A model generated the notes under the pieces. It saw only the letters and a list, made by a program, of their open reading frames with translations. It was not told the origin of the DNA and did not search any database. From NCBI GenBank assembly GCA_027717925.1, contig JALLON010000012.1:1-23040 (forward strand): DNA of 23,040 nt, read 5' to 3'. Shown piece by piece: positions 7,331-14,364 of the stretch. A program made the position numbers and the translations under genes. The stretch is from Acidobacteria bacterium AH-259-G07 (lineage in GTDB: Bacteria > Acidobacteriota > UBA6911 > RPQK01 > JADFOI01). Position 1 is the stretch's first letter; every line of letters begins with the position of its first letter.

Positions 7331-7353
7331 TGGGAATTCACGCTCTGACCCCT
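7329..7353. repeat. TTCACGCTCTGA-type repeat, single copy next to the palindrome
   Basis: The sequence ATTGGGAATTCACGCTCTGA followed by CCCC is shared, with one to three differences, with both arms of the hairpin at 13063-13153. It contains the stop codon (7338-7340) and last four codons (GVRA) of the minus-strand ABC gene. Confidence 0.65.
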
Positions 7354-8036
7354 ACCAGTTCGTCTTCTTGGACGCGACCGTCGAAGAGATGAATGATACG
7401 ATGAGCGTGCTGAGCAAGGTCAGGTTCGTGTGTTACCAATAAAATGGTGTTTCCTTGCTGATGGAGTTTGTCGAGAACTGCCAGAATCTCCAGCCCCGTG
7501 CGCGAATCCAGATTCCCGGTCGGCTCGTCGGCTAGAATGATGGAAGGGTCATTGACCAGAGCGCGGGCAATTGCAACCCGCTGGCGTTGGCCACCCGAGA
7601 GTTCGTTGGGACGATGGGTGAGGCGGTCTCCCAATTCCACCCGTTCCAATGCCTGACGAGCCTGCTCTCTTCGCTGTGTGGCGGGCATGCCGGAATAGAT
7701 TAGAGGAAGCTCCACATTCTGGAGAGCAGTGGCGCGGGCCAACAGATTAAAAGTTTGAAATACAAAGCCAATTTCCTGGTTGCGGATATAGGCGAGCTCA
7801 TCATCGGGCATCTCACTGACGAGCTTCCCGTTTAAAAAGTATTGGCCCTGAGTTGGGGTGTCCAGGCAGCCGATTAGATTCATTAAGGTGGACTTACCAG
7901 ATCCGGAAGGGCCCATGATCGCCACATATTCATTTCTCTGGATCTGCAAGCTCACATCATGCAGTGCATGAATTTCCTCGGATCCCATTTCGTAGGTTTT
8001 CCAAAGATCAATGGTGCGAATCAGTGGTTCTGACAT
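7338..8036 (-). CDS. ABC transporter ATPase, LolD/MacB type
   Basis: A 232-residue ATPase with Walker A GPSGSGKST near residue 43, Q-loop FVFQTFNLLARATALQNVELP, signature LSGGQRQR, Walker B IILADEPTGNLD and switch LLVTHE. The FNLL-ATALQNVELPL stretch and the size mark the LolD/MacB/FtsE-like group, which drives lipoprotein release or MacB-type permeases at the inner membrane. The partner permease (FtsX/MacB fold) is not adjacent: upstream is a repeat-bearing spacer and downstream are convergent genes. The last residues (VGVRA) are encoded by a dispersed repeat. A perfect inverted repeat lies 34 bp upstream of the start at 8070-8085. Confidence 0.93.
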   Translation of the reverse strand: MSEPLIRTIDLWKTYEMGSEEIHALHDVSLQIQRNEYVAIMGPSGSGKSTLMNLIGCLDTPTQGQYFLNGKLVSEMPDDELAYIRNQEIGFVFQTFNLLARATALQNVELPLIYSGMPATQRREQARQALERVELGDRLTHRPNELSGGQRQRVAIARALVNDPSIILADEPTGNLDSRTGLEILAVLDKLHQQGNTILLVTHEPDLAQHAHRIIHLFDGRVQEDELVGVRA

Positions 8037-8069
8037 GGCGTTGACCTGATTCTACTAACGTAAAGCCGT

Positions 8070-8085
8070 GTTGAAAAGTTTCAAC
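8070..8085. promoter_or_regulatory. Perfect inverted repeat GTTGAAA-AG-TTTCAAC
   Basis: Seven-base arms with a 2-bp centre, 34 bp upstream of the LolD-like ATG. Position and symmetry fit an operator for a dimeric regulator, but no regulator gene is nearby and it could be chance or a repeat remnant. Confidence 0.35.
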
Positions 8086-8120
8086 AACCTTTGCTTAATA
8101 CTTGAGCAGATTGCATTAAT

Positions 8121-8177
8121 CCGCATTTCTCACACCAGGTCGTCACGAAGCGGCGAAAGCGCCGCCCCTACGGTACG
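8121..8177. repeat. Compound spacer repeat: CCGCATTT-TCACACC plus a reduced GTAGGGGCG unit
   Basis: CCGCATTTCTCACACC (8121-8136) resembles an arm of the palindrome at 1896-1946. It is followed at 8148-8172 by a hairpin-forming unit whose minus strand reads CGTAGGGGCGGCGC, then GCCGC, the same core as the pairs at 3157-3240 and 12878-12954. The 8037-8289 spacer contains these, the GTTGAAA palindrome and no gene that I can see. Confidence 0.5.
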
Positions 8178-8289
8178 TTGAGGAGGCCGAGGGAGCGCAA
8201 CGCAGTCAGGGCGGATGATTTCTTCGCTGCAGTAGAGAATTTATCAATAATCCGGGTTAACATAACACTTTGACGTTCGCCAAACCAAA

Positions 8290-9501
8290 ATGCTGACCTT
8301 TGAGGATGCACTTGAAAAACTGCTGGCCTGTGTCCCGGAAGCGAGAGTCGTTCGTGTACCCTTAAAGGAAGCTTGGGGTCGGGTCCTGGTCAGCTCTATT
8401 GCAGCCGACCTAGATTTGCCTCCCTTTGATAAATCCTTTGTCGACGGGTATGCCCTACGCAGCAAAGACGTTGAGGTAGCTCCGCTTAAGCTCCAGATCA
8501 TCGGAACGGTGGCGGCAGGAAGTCAAAGCCAGCCCAGCGTCACTGCGGGCCAGGCGGTCCAGATCATGACCGGAGCTGCTGTGCCTCCGGGGACCGACGC
8601 GGTGCAGATGGTCGAGAAAACGCGCCGAGTCGCTTCAGAGGTCGTGGAAATCCTCGAGCCGATAGAAAAGGGAAAAAACATGGGGCCAAAAGGGAGCGAG
8701 GTGGGCAAAGGAACGGTTGTTTTGGCGCCTGGCACGGTAGTGGGGCCCACGCAGATGGGCGTCCTGGCCACCTTTGGCTACAAAGACGTCGAGGTTTACG
8801 CTGCACCAACCGTGGCCGTAATGTCTACCGGGGATGAGATTGTCGACGTCGGAGAAAGACCGAAGTTCGGACAAATTCGCAACTCCAATGCCTATATCTT
8901 GTGGGCACAGTGCCATAATCTGGGAGTGGAGGTCACAGTTTTCCCTACAATCCCGGATGATCCGGAGCGAACTCGGCAGGCAATCGCTCAAGGTTTGGAG
9001 TATGATCTAGTCCTTTTCAGCGGCGGCGTTTCCATGGGTGAATACGACTATGTTCACCAAGTGCTGGCGCAGGAGGGCGTAGACGTCTTCTTCCACAAAA
9101 CAGCGATCAAGCCGGGTAAGCCCATCCTGGTCGGCCGAAAAGACAAACACATGCTATTTGGCCTGCCCGGCAATCCAGTGTCAGCCTTTGTGACCTTCGA
9201 ACTCTTTGTTCGGCCTGCGATTCGTCGATGGATGGGTTTCCGCGCCCCCTCTCTACGCAGGGTTTCGGGTGAGCTGGGGGCTAAGGTGAGACACAAGCCG
9301 GGGAGGAAGCTTTTCAAACCGGCGCGAACATTCTGGGCACAAGACAGGTTTAAGGTGGAGCCGATTGAAACCAAAGGCTCCTCCGATCTGGTCGCCTTCT
9401 CCCCGGCCAACTCGCTGCTGATCGTCGAGGCGGACCGCACGCACCTAGATGCCGGCCAACGGGTGGAGGTGGTTCTACTAGATCGTTATTTTGACACCTA
9501 G
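8290..9501 (+). CDS. moeA: Molybdopterin molybdenumtransferase MoeA
   Basis: This 403-residue protein matches the MoeA family over its full length. It inserts molybdenum into adenylated molybdopterin, the last common step of molybdenum cofactor synthesis. Visible landmarks: DLDLPPFDKSFVDGYALR near residue 40 (family form PPFDxSAMDGYA, here with S-F-V), GAAVPPGTDAVQMVE near 95, the core VMSTGDEIVD near 175, IRNSNAYIL, LVLFSGGVSMGEYDYV near 245, and FGLPGNPVSAFVTFE near 300. The FSGGVSMGEYD loop is the conserved molybdopterin-binding site. A C-terminal domain (about 325-403) follows as usual. The moaC gene begins 10 bp downstream, so the two are one operon. No other moa genes lie in the window. 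Confidence 0.96.
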   Translation: MLTFEDALEKLLACVPEARVVRVPLKEAWGRVLVSSIAADLDLPPFDKSFVDGYALRSKDVEVAPLKLQIIGTVAAGSQSQPSVTAGQAVQIMTGAAVPPGTDAVQMVEKTRRVASEVVEILEPIEKGKNMGPKGSEVGKGTVVLAPGTVVGPTQMGVLATFGYKDVEVYAAPTVAVMSTGDEIVDVGERPKFGQIRNSNAYILWAQCHNLGVEVTVFPTIPDDPERTRQAIAQGLEYDLVLFSGGVSMGEYDYVHQVLAQEGVDVFFHKTAIKPGKPILVGRKDKHMLFGLPGNPVSAFVTFELFVRPAIRRWMGFRAPSLRRVSGELGAKVRHKPGRKLFKPARTFWAQDRFKVEPIETKGSSDLVAFSPANSLLIVEADRTHLDAGQRVEVVLLDRYFDT

Positions 9502-9511
9502 CGGGAGGAAT

Positions 9512-9958
9512 ATGAAACTCACTCATGTGAATGAGCAAGGGCAGGCTCAAATGGTAGACATTAGCCAGAAGCAAACGGTGCGGCGGACAGCCATCGCCGA
9601 AGGTAGACTTTTCGTGTCAGAGCAAACCCGCAAGCTGATTCTCGAGTCGGGTCTGCCCAAAGGGAATCCATTCGAGGTTGCAAGGTTAGCCGGAATTCAG
9701 GCGGCGAAACAAACGGCTCAACTTGTTCCTCTTTGTCACGACCTGAATCTTGATTTTGCCGATGTCCAGATCCAGCTACAAGAAGATGGATTTCTCATTC
9801 GTAGTCGCGTCAGTTGCCGGTGGGCTACGGGAGTGGAAATGGAAGCCCTGACCGGTGTGACTGTGGCCGCCCTAACGCTCTATGACATGTGCAAGGCGGT
9901 CGATAAGGAAATGGTGATTGGTGAGGTCCGTTTGGTGGAGAAAACAAAAAGCGGGTAG
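9512..9958 (+). CDS. moaC: Cyclic pyranopterin monophosphate synthase MoaC
   Basis: A 148-residue protein acting in the first stage of molybdenum cofactor synthesis, converting the MoaA product into cyclic pyranopterin monophosphate. Signatures: N-terminal MVDIS-K-TVRRTAIAEG, KGNPFEVARLAGIQAAKQTA, LVPLCHDLNLDFADV (family form LIPLCHPL), and GVEMEALTGVTVAALTLYDMCKAVDK. The family active-site lysine near the end (CKA-DK) is present. The ATG at 9512 is chosen over the in-frame TTG at 9491 because it has GGGAGGA at 9503-9509 and gives the standard N-terminus MKLTHVNEQG. One deviation is LCHDLN where HPL is usual. It converges with the SppA-type gene, ending 9 bp before that gene's stop. Confidence 0.96.
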   Translation: MKLTHVNEQGQAQMVDISQKQTVRRTAIAEGRLFVSEQTRKLILESGLPKGNPFEVARLAGIQAAKQTAQLVPLCHDLNLDFADVQIQLQEDGFLIRSRVSCRWATGVEMEALTGVTVAALTLYDMCKAVDKEMVIGEVRLVEKTKSG

Positions 9959-9967
9959 GGCTATTAT

Positions 9968-11533
9968 TTAGCGAATATCAAATTCATCAGCCATTAAGGC
10001 CAGGACATGGTTGTCTAAGAGCGCTGCAGACGATGGAAGTGGGAAGAGATCTCGTAAGGTGCGCCGTTTAAGATAGCGCACCATCCTTACCTTCTTTTCC
10101 TTAGGAAGCCCCGCCTCTGTTTGTGCCATCTCTAGTGCTTCGACTACTCCCCCGAACTGATCCAACAACTTGTTACTTAAGGCTTGTGAACCGGTCCAGA
10201 CACGGCCTTCGGCTACTTTACGAATCTCCGCGAGGGACTTTTTTCGGCTCTCGGCTACTTTCTTGAGAAACAGCTCTTCGTAGAATTCCCGCATTTGATC
10301 TTGGACAATCTCCGCTTCCTCCTCAGAAAAAGCACGAGTGGCAGACAAATAACCGGCTCGTTTTCCCTTATCTAGCCAGTCCACCGTTACTCCGACCTTG
10401 GAAAGGAGTCCGTGGAGGTTGAATTTTCCGTGAATCACCCCGATCGAGCCTGTTAGAGTTGCCGGCATTCCCAAGATACAGCGTGCCGCTGTAGCCAAGT
10501 AGTATCCGCCGCTGGCCGCGACATCTCCAAAAGACACGATCACGGGCTTTTCTTGGTCGGTTATCCGGATCTCCCGCCAGATTAAATCGGAGGCGAGCGC
10601 TGAACCGCCGGGACTGTTGACCCGAATCACCACAGCTTTTACGCGTTTGCGCTTGCGAGCGTCGCGCAAAAAGCGAATTAAGGTCTCCGATCCGACAATG
10701 GGACGCTTGCCTCCCCTGCGGCGAGACTCACCTGTAGTAAGGATCCCTTCTGCCACCACATAGCCGATTTGTGGGCGGTAAATAGTGAACAATCGCTTAA
10801 GGAATCCTTCTCTGACGCGCAACCTCGAAGCTGGGAGCTCGGAGACCTTTGGTGGCTGCTCGTGAAGAAGATTCTCAAGCTCATCCTGGTAACGAATACC
10901 GTCAATCAAACCGTTCTCAAGAGCCTGACGAGCCGTGTAGGGTCCTCGGTCAATCCACGCCTGAACCTGCTGTATGTCAACAGAGCGGCGGGCCGCAACC
11001 TTGGTTGCGAGTTGTTGTTGAAGATCGGTCAAAATCGAGTCCAGCATAGAGCGGTTGGGCCCTGACATGTTCTCTCGCGTGAAGATCTCAGCTGCCGACT
11101 TGTATTCTCCTAAACTGAAGAGCTGTGGTTCGACACCTAAGTACTCAAGGAGGTTCTTGAGAAAGAAGACTTCAGCTCTTAGACCGACCAGATCCAAGGT
11201 TGCCGACGGCGGGACATACACCTGTTGGGCACCACTGGCGAGGTAGTAGCTTTTGTTGTCAGCCTGCTCCAGGTAGGCCAGTGTCCGCTTGCCGGCTGCG
11301 TGAAATCGATCAAGCTCCTGATGAATCTCCTGGATTTCCCCCCATCCGATGGCAACATTCTTTAAGACCAGCAGCACAGCCTGCACACTTTTATGCAGGC
11401 GCGCAGTCTCAATGAGCTTTAGAAGCCAAGGGAAGCCAATTTGTTGTCGGTAGGCAAAGAAAGGCAGTTCGGGACGATCTTCGACAATTTCACCTTGCAG
11501 TGTAATCTTAACGTAGTGCTGTTTTCGAGCCAT
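9968..11533 (-). CDS. sppA: Signal peptide peptidase SppA-type S49 protease (67K form), no membrane anchor
   Basis: The 521-residue protein has the two tandem S49 domains of long SppA. The general-base lysine sits in SLGEYKSAAEIFTRENMS (Lys145) and the catalytic serine in GDVAASGGYYLATAA (Ser341); GSIGVIHGKFN and the VNSPGGSA loop fit the family. Known SppA proteins digest leftover signal peptides in the membrane. This one begins MARKQHYVKITLQG and shows no N-terminal transmembrane helix, so it is probably cytoplasmic or peripheral. ATG 11533 is preferred to TTG 11548 because TTTGGAG lies 9 bp upstream. It follows the dipeptidase gene by 44 bp on the same strand, suggesting a shared transcript and a role in peptide breakdown. 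Confidence 0.93.
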   Translation of the reverse strand: MARKQHYVKITLQGEIVEDRPELPFFAYRQQIGFPWLLKLIETARLHKSVQAVLLVLKNVAIGWGEIQEIHQELDRFHAAGKRTLAYLEQADNKSYYLASGAQQVYVPPSATLDLVGLRAEVFFLKNLLEYLGVEPQLFSLGEYKSAAEIFTRENMSGPNRSMLDSILTDLQQQLATKVAARRSVDIQQVQAWIDRGPYTARQALENGLIDGIRYQDELENLLHEQPPKVSELPASRLRVREGFLKRLFTIYRPQIGYVVAEGILTTGESRRRGGKRPIVGSETLIRFLRDARKRKRVKAVVIRVNSPGGSALASDLIWREIRITDQEKPVIVSFGDVAASGGYYLATAARCILGMPATLTGSIGVIHGKFNLHGLLSKVGVTVDWLDKGKRAGYLSATRAFSEEEAEIVQDQMREFYEELFLKKVAESRKKSLAEIRKVAEGRVWTGSQALSNKLLDQFGGVVEALEMAQTEAGLPKEKKVRMVRYLKRRTLRDLFPLPSSAALLDNHVLALMADEFDIR

Positions 11534-11577
11534 ACTCGACCACTCCAAAGCCGCGACCGAAGGGGAAGCGTCCTCAG

Positions 11578-12819
11578 CTATTCCGTTATTTGGAGTTTCC
11601 GGGCCACCCGCTCCACTTCGGACCAGACACGTAGCAGGTTACCGGAACAGATCTTTCGGATGTCCTCTTCCGAGTAACCTCGCTTCAAAAGCTCATAGAT
11701 TAAATTGGGATAGTCGGATACATCCTTGAGCCCGTGTGGCAAAGAATCTCCGAGACCATCAAAATCGGAGCCAAAGCCGACATGGTCCACACCAATGAGT
11801 TGAACGACGTGATCTATATTTGCCACCACGTCGGAGATGTCGGCATATTCAATAAAGTTCTCTTTCCGGGACTTTTTCATGTATTGCCTGGCTTCCTCAT
11901 CCGCTTCCTTCAGGCTGTGGGCCCGCAGATACTCATTGATATGTTTCCGTCCCTCGTCCCGTTTCTTCCGGTATGTATCATTCACGAAGGAAGAGCCAAA
12001 GTTGATTTGAATCACGCCGCCGTTTTCTTTTAAGCGCACAAGCATCTCATCACTAATATTGCGCTCCCAAGCTGGAGTGAAGTAACGACAAGAAGAGTGA
12101 GAGGCGATTACAGGGGCTTTGCTAAGTTCCAGAACCTGGAAGAAAGTTTGGTCTGAAACGTGAGAAACGTCAATCATCATTCCGAGACGGTTCATTTCCG
12201 CAACAACTTCCCTGCCAAAGGGACTCAGCCCATTCCATTTGCGCTTCGGATCGTACGAAGAATCACAAATAAGGTTGTTTTTCGAATGTGTCAGCGTAAT
12301 GTAGCGGGTTCCCCGATTGTAGAAATACTCCAGATTTTCAATGTGTCCTTCGATAGCAGCGCCATTTTCCATCCCCATGGGAAGAGAAATTTTCCCTTCT
12401 GCAAACTGCCGGCGAACTTGTGCCACGGATCTTACCAGGGCAAATTTATCCGGCCACTGACTGGCAAATCCTTCCACTAGATCGATCAGTTCACCGGCCA
12501 GCTTCTTGGCACCGCCTTCCTGATATCCAGCAGGTATATAGATGGACATAAAAGCCACGTTCAGTCCGCCAATTCTTGCCCTGGGATAATCGAAGTCTCC
12601 CCCTTGCGTTCTCACCGAGATATCTTCCATTTTCTTTGTAAGGCGATCAGGAACGTCAATGTGCGTATCGATGATGATAAGTTCCTGGGCTAATTGTGCT
12701 GCTTTGCCTTTGAGCTGTTCATCGCTCAGTGTGGGTCTTTCTTTGGTCGTGACCTGTCGGCAGGTGAGGCCCCCAAGAATAAAAACAGGTATCAAGAGTG
12801 TGGATATGAGTGATTTCAT
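11578..12819 (-). CDS. Membrane dipeptidase, M19 (renal dipeptidase) family, exported
   Basis: A zinc dipeptidase of about 413 residues. Metal ligands expected for the family are visible: His53 and Asp55 in IIDTHIDVPD, Glu151 in MGMENGAAIEG, His220 in MIDVSHVSD and His241 in VIASHSSCR, plus GSDFDGL near residue 360. The family cleaves dipeptides, often with broad specificity. The N-terminus MKSLISTLLIPVFILGGLTC is a signal peptide with a cysteine at 20. The motif before it (GLT) is not a canonical lipobox, so lipoprotein status is uncertain. The ATG at 12819 is preferred; ATG 12834 and a longer form from 12867 are possible, but the latter begins near a repeat. Together with the SppA gene downstream it forms a peptide-degradation pair. 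Confidence 0.93.
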   Translation of the reverse strand: MKSLISTLLIPVFILGGLTCRQVTTKERPTLSDEQLKGKAAQLAQELIIIDTHIDVPDRLTKKMEDISVRTQGGDFDYPRARIGGLNVAFMSIYIPAGYQEGGAKKLAGELIDLVEGFASQWPDKFALVRSVAQVRRQFAEGKISLPMGMENGAAIEGHIENLEYFYNRGTRYITLTHSKNNLICDSSYDPKRKWNGLSPFGREVVAEMNRLGMMIDVSHVSDQTFFQVLELSKAPVIASHSSCRYFTPAWERNISDEMLVRLKENGGVIQINFGSSFVNDTYRKKRDEGRKHINEYLRAHSLKEADEEARQYMKKSRKENFIEYADISDVVANIDHVVQLIGVDHVGFGSDFDGLGDSLPHGLKDVSDYPNLIYELLKRGYSEEDIRKICSGNLLRVWSEVERVARKLQITE

Positions 12820-12877
12820 TGCCTTTTTTCCCATCCCTGATGGTACCCGAAACCCGAAATGAGGCATAGGCGAAAGG

Positions 12878-12954
12878 GTAGGGGCGAGCCGGCGTCTCGC
12901 CCGAGCCGGACCCGCTCCGAGAACAGTTCGGGCGAGACGCGGGCTCGCCCCTAC
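12878..12954. repeat. REP-like inverted pair, GTAGGGGCG family (pair 2)
   Basis: Unit 12878-12906 on the plus strand and unit 12928-12954 on the minus strand both read GTAGGGGCGAGCC, then CGTCTCGCCCGA, differing at a single base. They form a near-perfect inverted repeat with a 21-bp centre. The same family is present at 3157-3240. It lies upstream of the dipeptidase start. Confidence 0.75.
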
Positions 12955-13062
12955 CTCCTTTCGCCCCTTGCGGCCTACAACCGACCTAAAATCAAGTTGT
13001 TAGTAACCCAGACACTTGCGGTTCCGAGGACCGCCCCACATAGAATGTCGCTCCTTGCAAGG

Positions 13063-13153
13063 GGGGGCAGAGCGTGAATTCCCAATTTTTGGGTCTTGAA
13101 TTACTTAAGTTTGAGTCCTGATCCAAAATTGGAAATTCACGCTCTGAGCCCCC
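13063..13153. repeat. Palindromic element built on TTCACGCTCTGA
   Basis: The left arm (13063-13090) contains AGAGCGTGAATTCCCAATTT. The right arm (13125-13153) is its complement with one mismatch and a two-base indel, flanked by GGGGG and CCCCC. The loop is about 34 bp. The arm sequence recurs at 7329-7353. The spacer 12820-13249 holds three repeat structures and no gene that I can support. Confidence 0.75.
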
Positions 13154-13179
13154 ACCCTGTCCTAGAGGTGCTATATTAG

Positions 13180-13228
13180 AGGGGTCTGACCCTGAAATTG
13201 CAAATTGTATTTCCAGGGTCAGACCCCT
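13180..13228. repeat. Palindrome AGGGGTCTGACCCT / AGGGTCAGACCCCT
   Basis: Arms 13180-13198 and 13209-13228 are complementary except for one extra C, with a 10-base loop. This GGGGTC-GACCCC style is typical of REP-like elements seen in several phyla. Its right arm lies in the short in-frame extension upstream of the VWA gene. Confidence 0.7.
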
Positions 13229-13249
13229 GTAGTCGGAACGAGGTCAGAG

Positions 13250-14227
13250 ATGCTCACACATGGTTTGCTCATTGTCAGTCTTCTATTTGGTCAGCAGCAG
13301 GATGCTCCACAGAAACAACAGGAGGAAGGTTTTCGAATTGGGGTTGCTGTCGATCAGGTTTTCCTTTCTGTAAATGCTCGTTCCATTGAAGGCGGCTTCG
13401 TGCAGGATCTGACGAAGGAAGAGTTTCGAGTGTCTGAAGATGGGGTCAAACAAGGCATCGTCAATTTTTACAGTGCAGGAGTCCCAGTGCACGTCATTCT
13501 GCTGATTGATATTAGCGGAAGTACCCGTGAGGCTCAGGGCCACATACGGCGTGCCGCTCTGGGATTCGCAAAAAGCCTAGGGCCAGAGGACAGAGTCACC
13601 ATCGTCACTTTTAATGATGCACCTCGCCTTATCCTGGACTGGACGAATGATATTGAAAGGATCGAATTGGCATTGGGAAGTATCTACGCTAAGGGCTACA
13701 CGGTTTTGAACGATGCCCTGTATGTTGTCTTCGACGATCTTCTGAAAGAAGTTCAAGGGAAGAAGGCGGTTATTGTTTTAACCGATGGAATCGACAACAA
13801 CAGCATGGTTGGGCAAGATGAAGTTGTCAACCTTGCCACTCGCTCTGAGACTATGGTTTACGTTGTTTCCAAGTTGGCGGAGTACTGGGCAGGTGCCATT
13901 GCTGCCAGAATGGAATATCGGGCGAGTGCGCAGTTGATTCCCAAACAGCTGACTGACGAATTCATTATTGGTGCTAAGAGATTTCTGACGCGGCTGGCCC
14001 AGCGGACCGGAGGGAAGGTATTGGATAGCAAGGCCTTTAACAGTCTCACTGACGTATATCAGCAGGTAGCCGAAGAGTTAAAGAATCAATATTACATTTC
14101 TTATATCCCGTCCAATATCATGAAGGATGGGAAATGGCGTAATGTCGAGGTGCGCGTCAACCTGCCTGGCGTGGTGGTAAGTACGCGGCCCGGTTATTAT
14201 GCTCCCCTTGAGCCGGGTGGGAATTAG
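13250..14227 (+). CDS. Secreted VWFA-related protein (acidobacterial VWFA type)
   Basis: A 325-residue protein starting with a short hydrophobic export signal (MLTHGLLIVSLLFGQQQ). A beta segment with DLTKEEFRVSEDGVKQ follows, then a von Willebrand A domain. Its metal-ion site is complete: DISGS near residue 88, a threonine in KGYTVLNDAL, and the aspartate in VLTDGIDNN. The order 'dlt.edF.v.edGv.q' then VWA is the layout I associate with the VWFA-related acidobacterial family (TIGR03436). It probably binds a protein partner outside the cytoplasm, but no partner is evident. ATG 13250 has GAGG 7-8 bp upstream. An in-frame TTG at 13205 is rejected because its extension lies in a repeat. Confidence 0.88.
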   Translation: MLTHGLLIVSLLFGQQQDAPQKQQEEGFRIGVAVDQVFLSVNARSIEGGFVQDLTKEEFRVSEDGVKQGIVNFYSAGVPVHVILLIDISGSTREAQGHIRRAALGFAKSLGPEDRVTIVTFNDAPRLILDWTNDIERIELALGSIYAKGYTVLNDALYVVFDDLLKEVQGKKAVIVLTDGIDNNSMVGQDEVVNLATRSETMVYVVSKLAEYWAGAIAARMEYRASAQLIPKQLTDEFIIGAKRFLTRLAQRTGGKVLDSKAFNSLTDVYQQVAEELKNQYYISYIPSNIMKDGKWRNVEVRVNLPGVVVSTRPGYYAPLEPGGN

Positions 14228-14274
14228 CTTCCCCCCTTCTTTTCCCGTGAATAATTCCCGCCGCTCTTAGAGGC

Positions 14275-14304
14275 TTGACAAAATGAGTACTGCATTAGTA
14301 CTCT
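14275..14304 (+). promoter_or_regulatory. Promoter of the SUF operon (-35 TTGACA, -10 TACTCT)
   Basis: A perfect -35 TTGACA at 14275-14280 is followed after 18 bp by TACTCT at 14299-14304, which keeps the three most conserved -10 bases. The -10 overlaps the first operator box, so binding there should block transcription. The spacer 14228-14274 has nothing else that I can recognise. Confidence 0.55.
14287..14302. promoter_or_regulatory. Rrf2/IscR-like operator box 1
   Basis: GTACTGCATTAGTACT, the core of the perfect inverted repeat GAGTACT-N5-AGTACTC at 14285-14303. It has the ACT-N5-AGT spacing of IscR type 1 sites and overlaps the -10 region. It is 13 of 16 identical to box 2. Confidence 0.6.
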
Positions 14305-14318
14305 TTTACCATGAAATG

Positions 14319-14334
14319 GTACTGGATCAGTCCT
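14319..14334. promoter_or_regulatory. Rrf2/IscR-like operator box 2
   Basis: GTACTGGATCAGTCCT, with ACTG-GAT-CAGT symmetry and the same ACT-N5-AGT core. It starts 32 bp after box 1, about three helix turns, so both boxes face the same side of the DNA. It ends 30 bp before the regulator start. Confidence 0.55.
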
Positions 14335-14364
14335 ATATCAGCGGAAGCATAGAAGGATAAACCC

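Noticed and set aside
9959..9967. Terminator between moaC and the SppA gene
   Set aside because: Only 9 bp separate the convergent stops and I see no hairpin with a T-run there.
13205..13249. TTG start for the VWA gene at 13205
   Set aside because: The 15 extra residues come from the arm of a palindromic repeat, whereas ATG 13250 has a GAGG and starts the signal peptide directly.
12855..13249. Possible insertion sequence between the dipeptidase and VWA genes
   Set aside because: Inverted repeats are present but there is no transposase frame between them; they fit short non-autonomous elements better.
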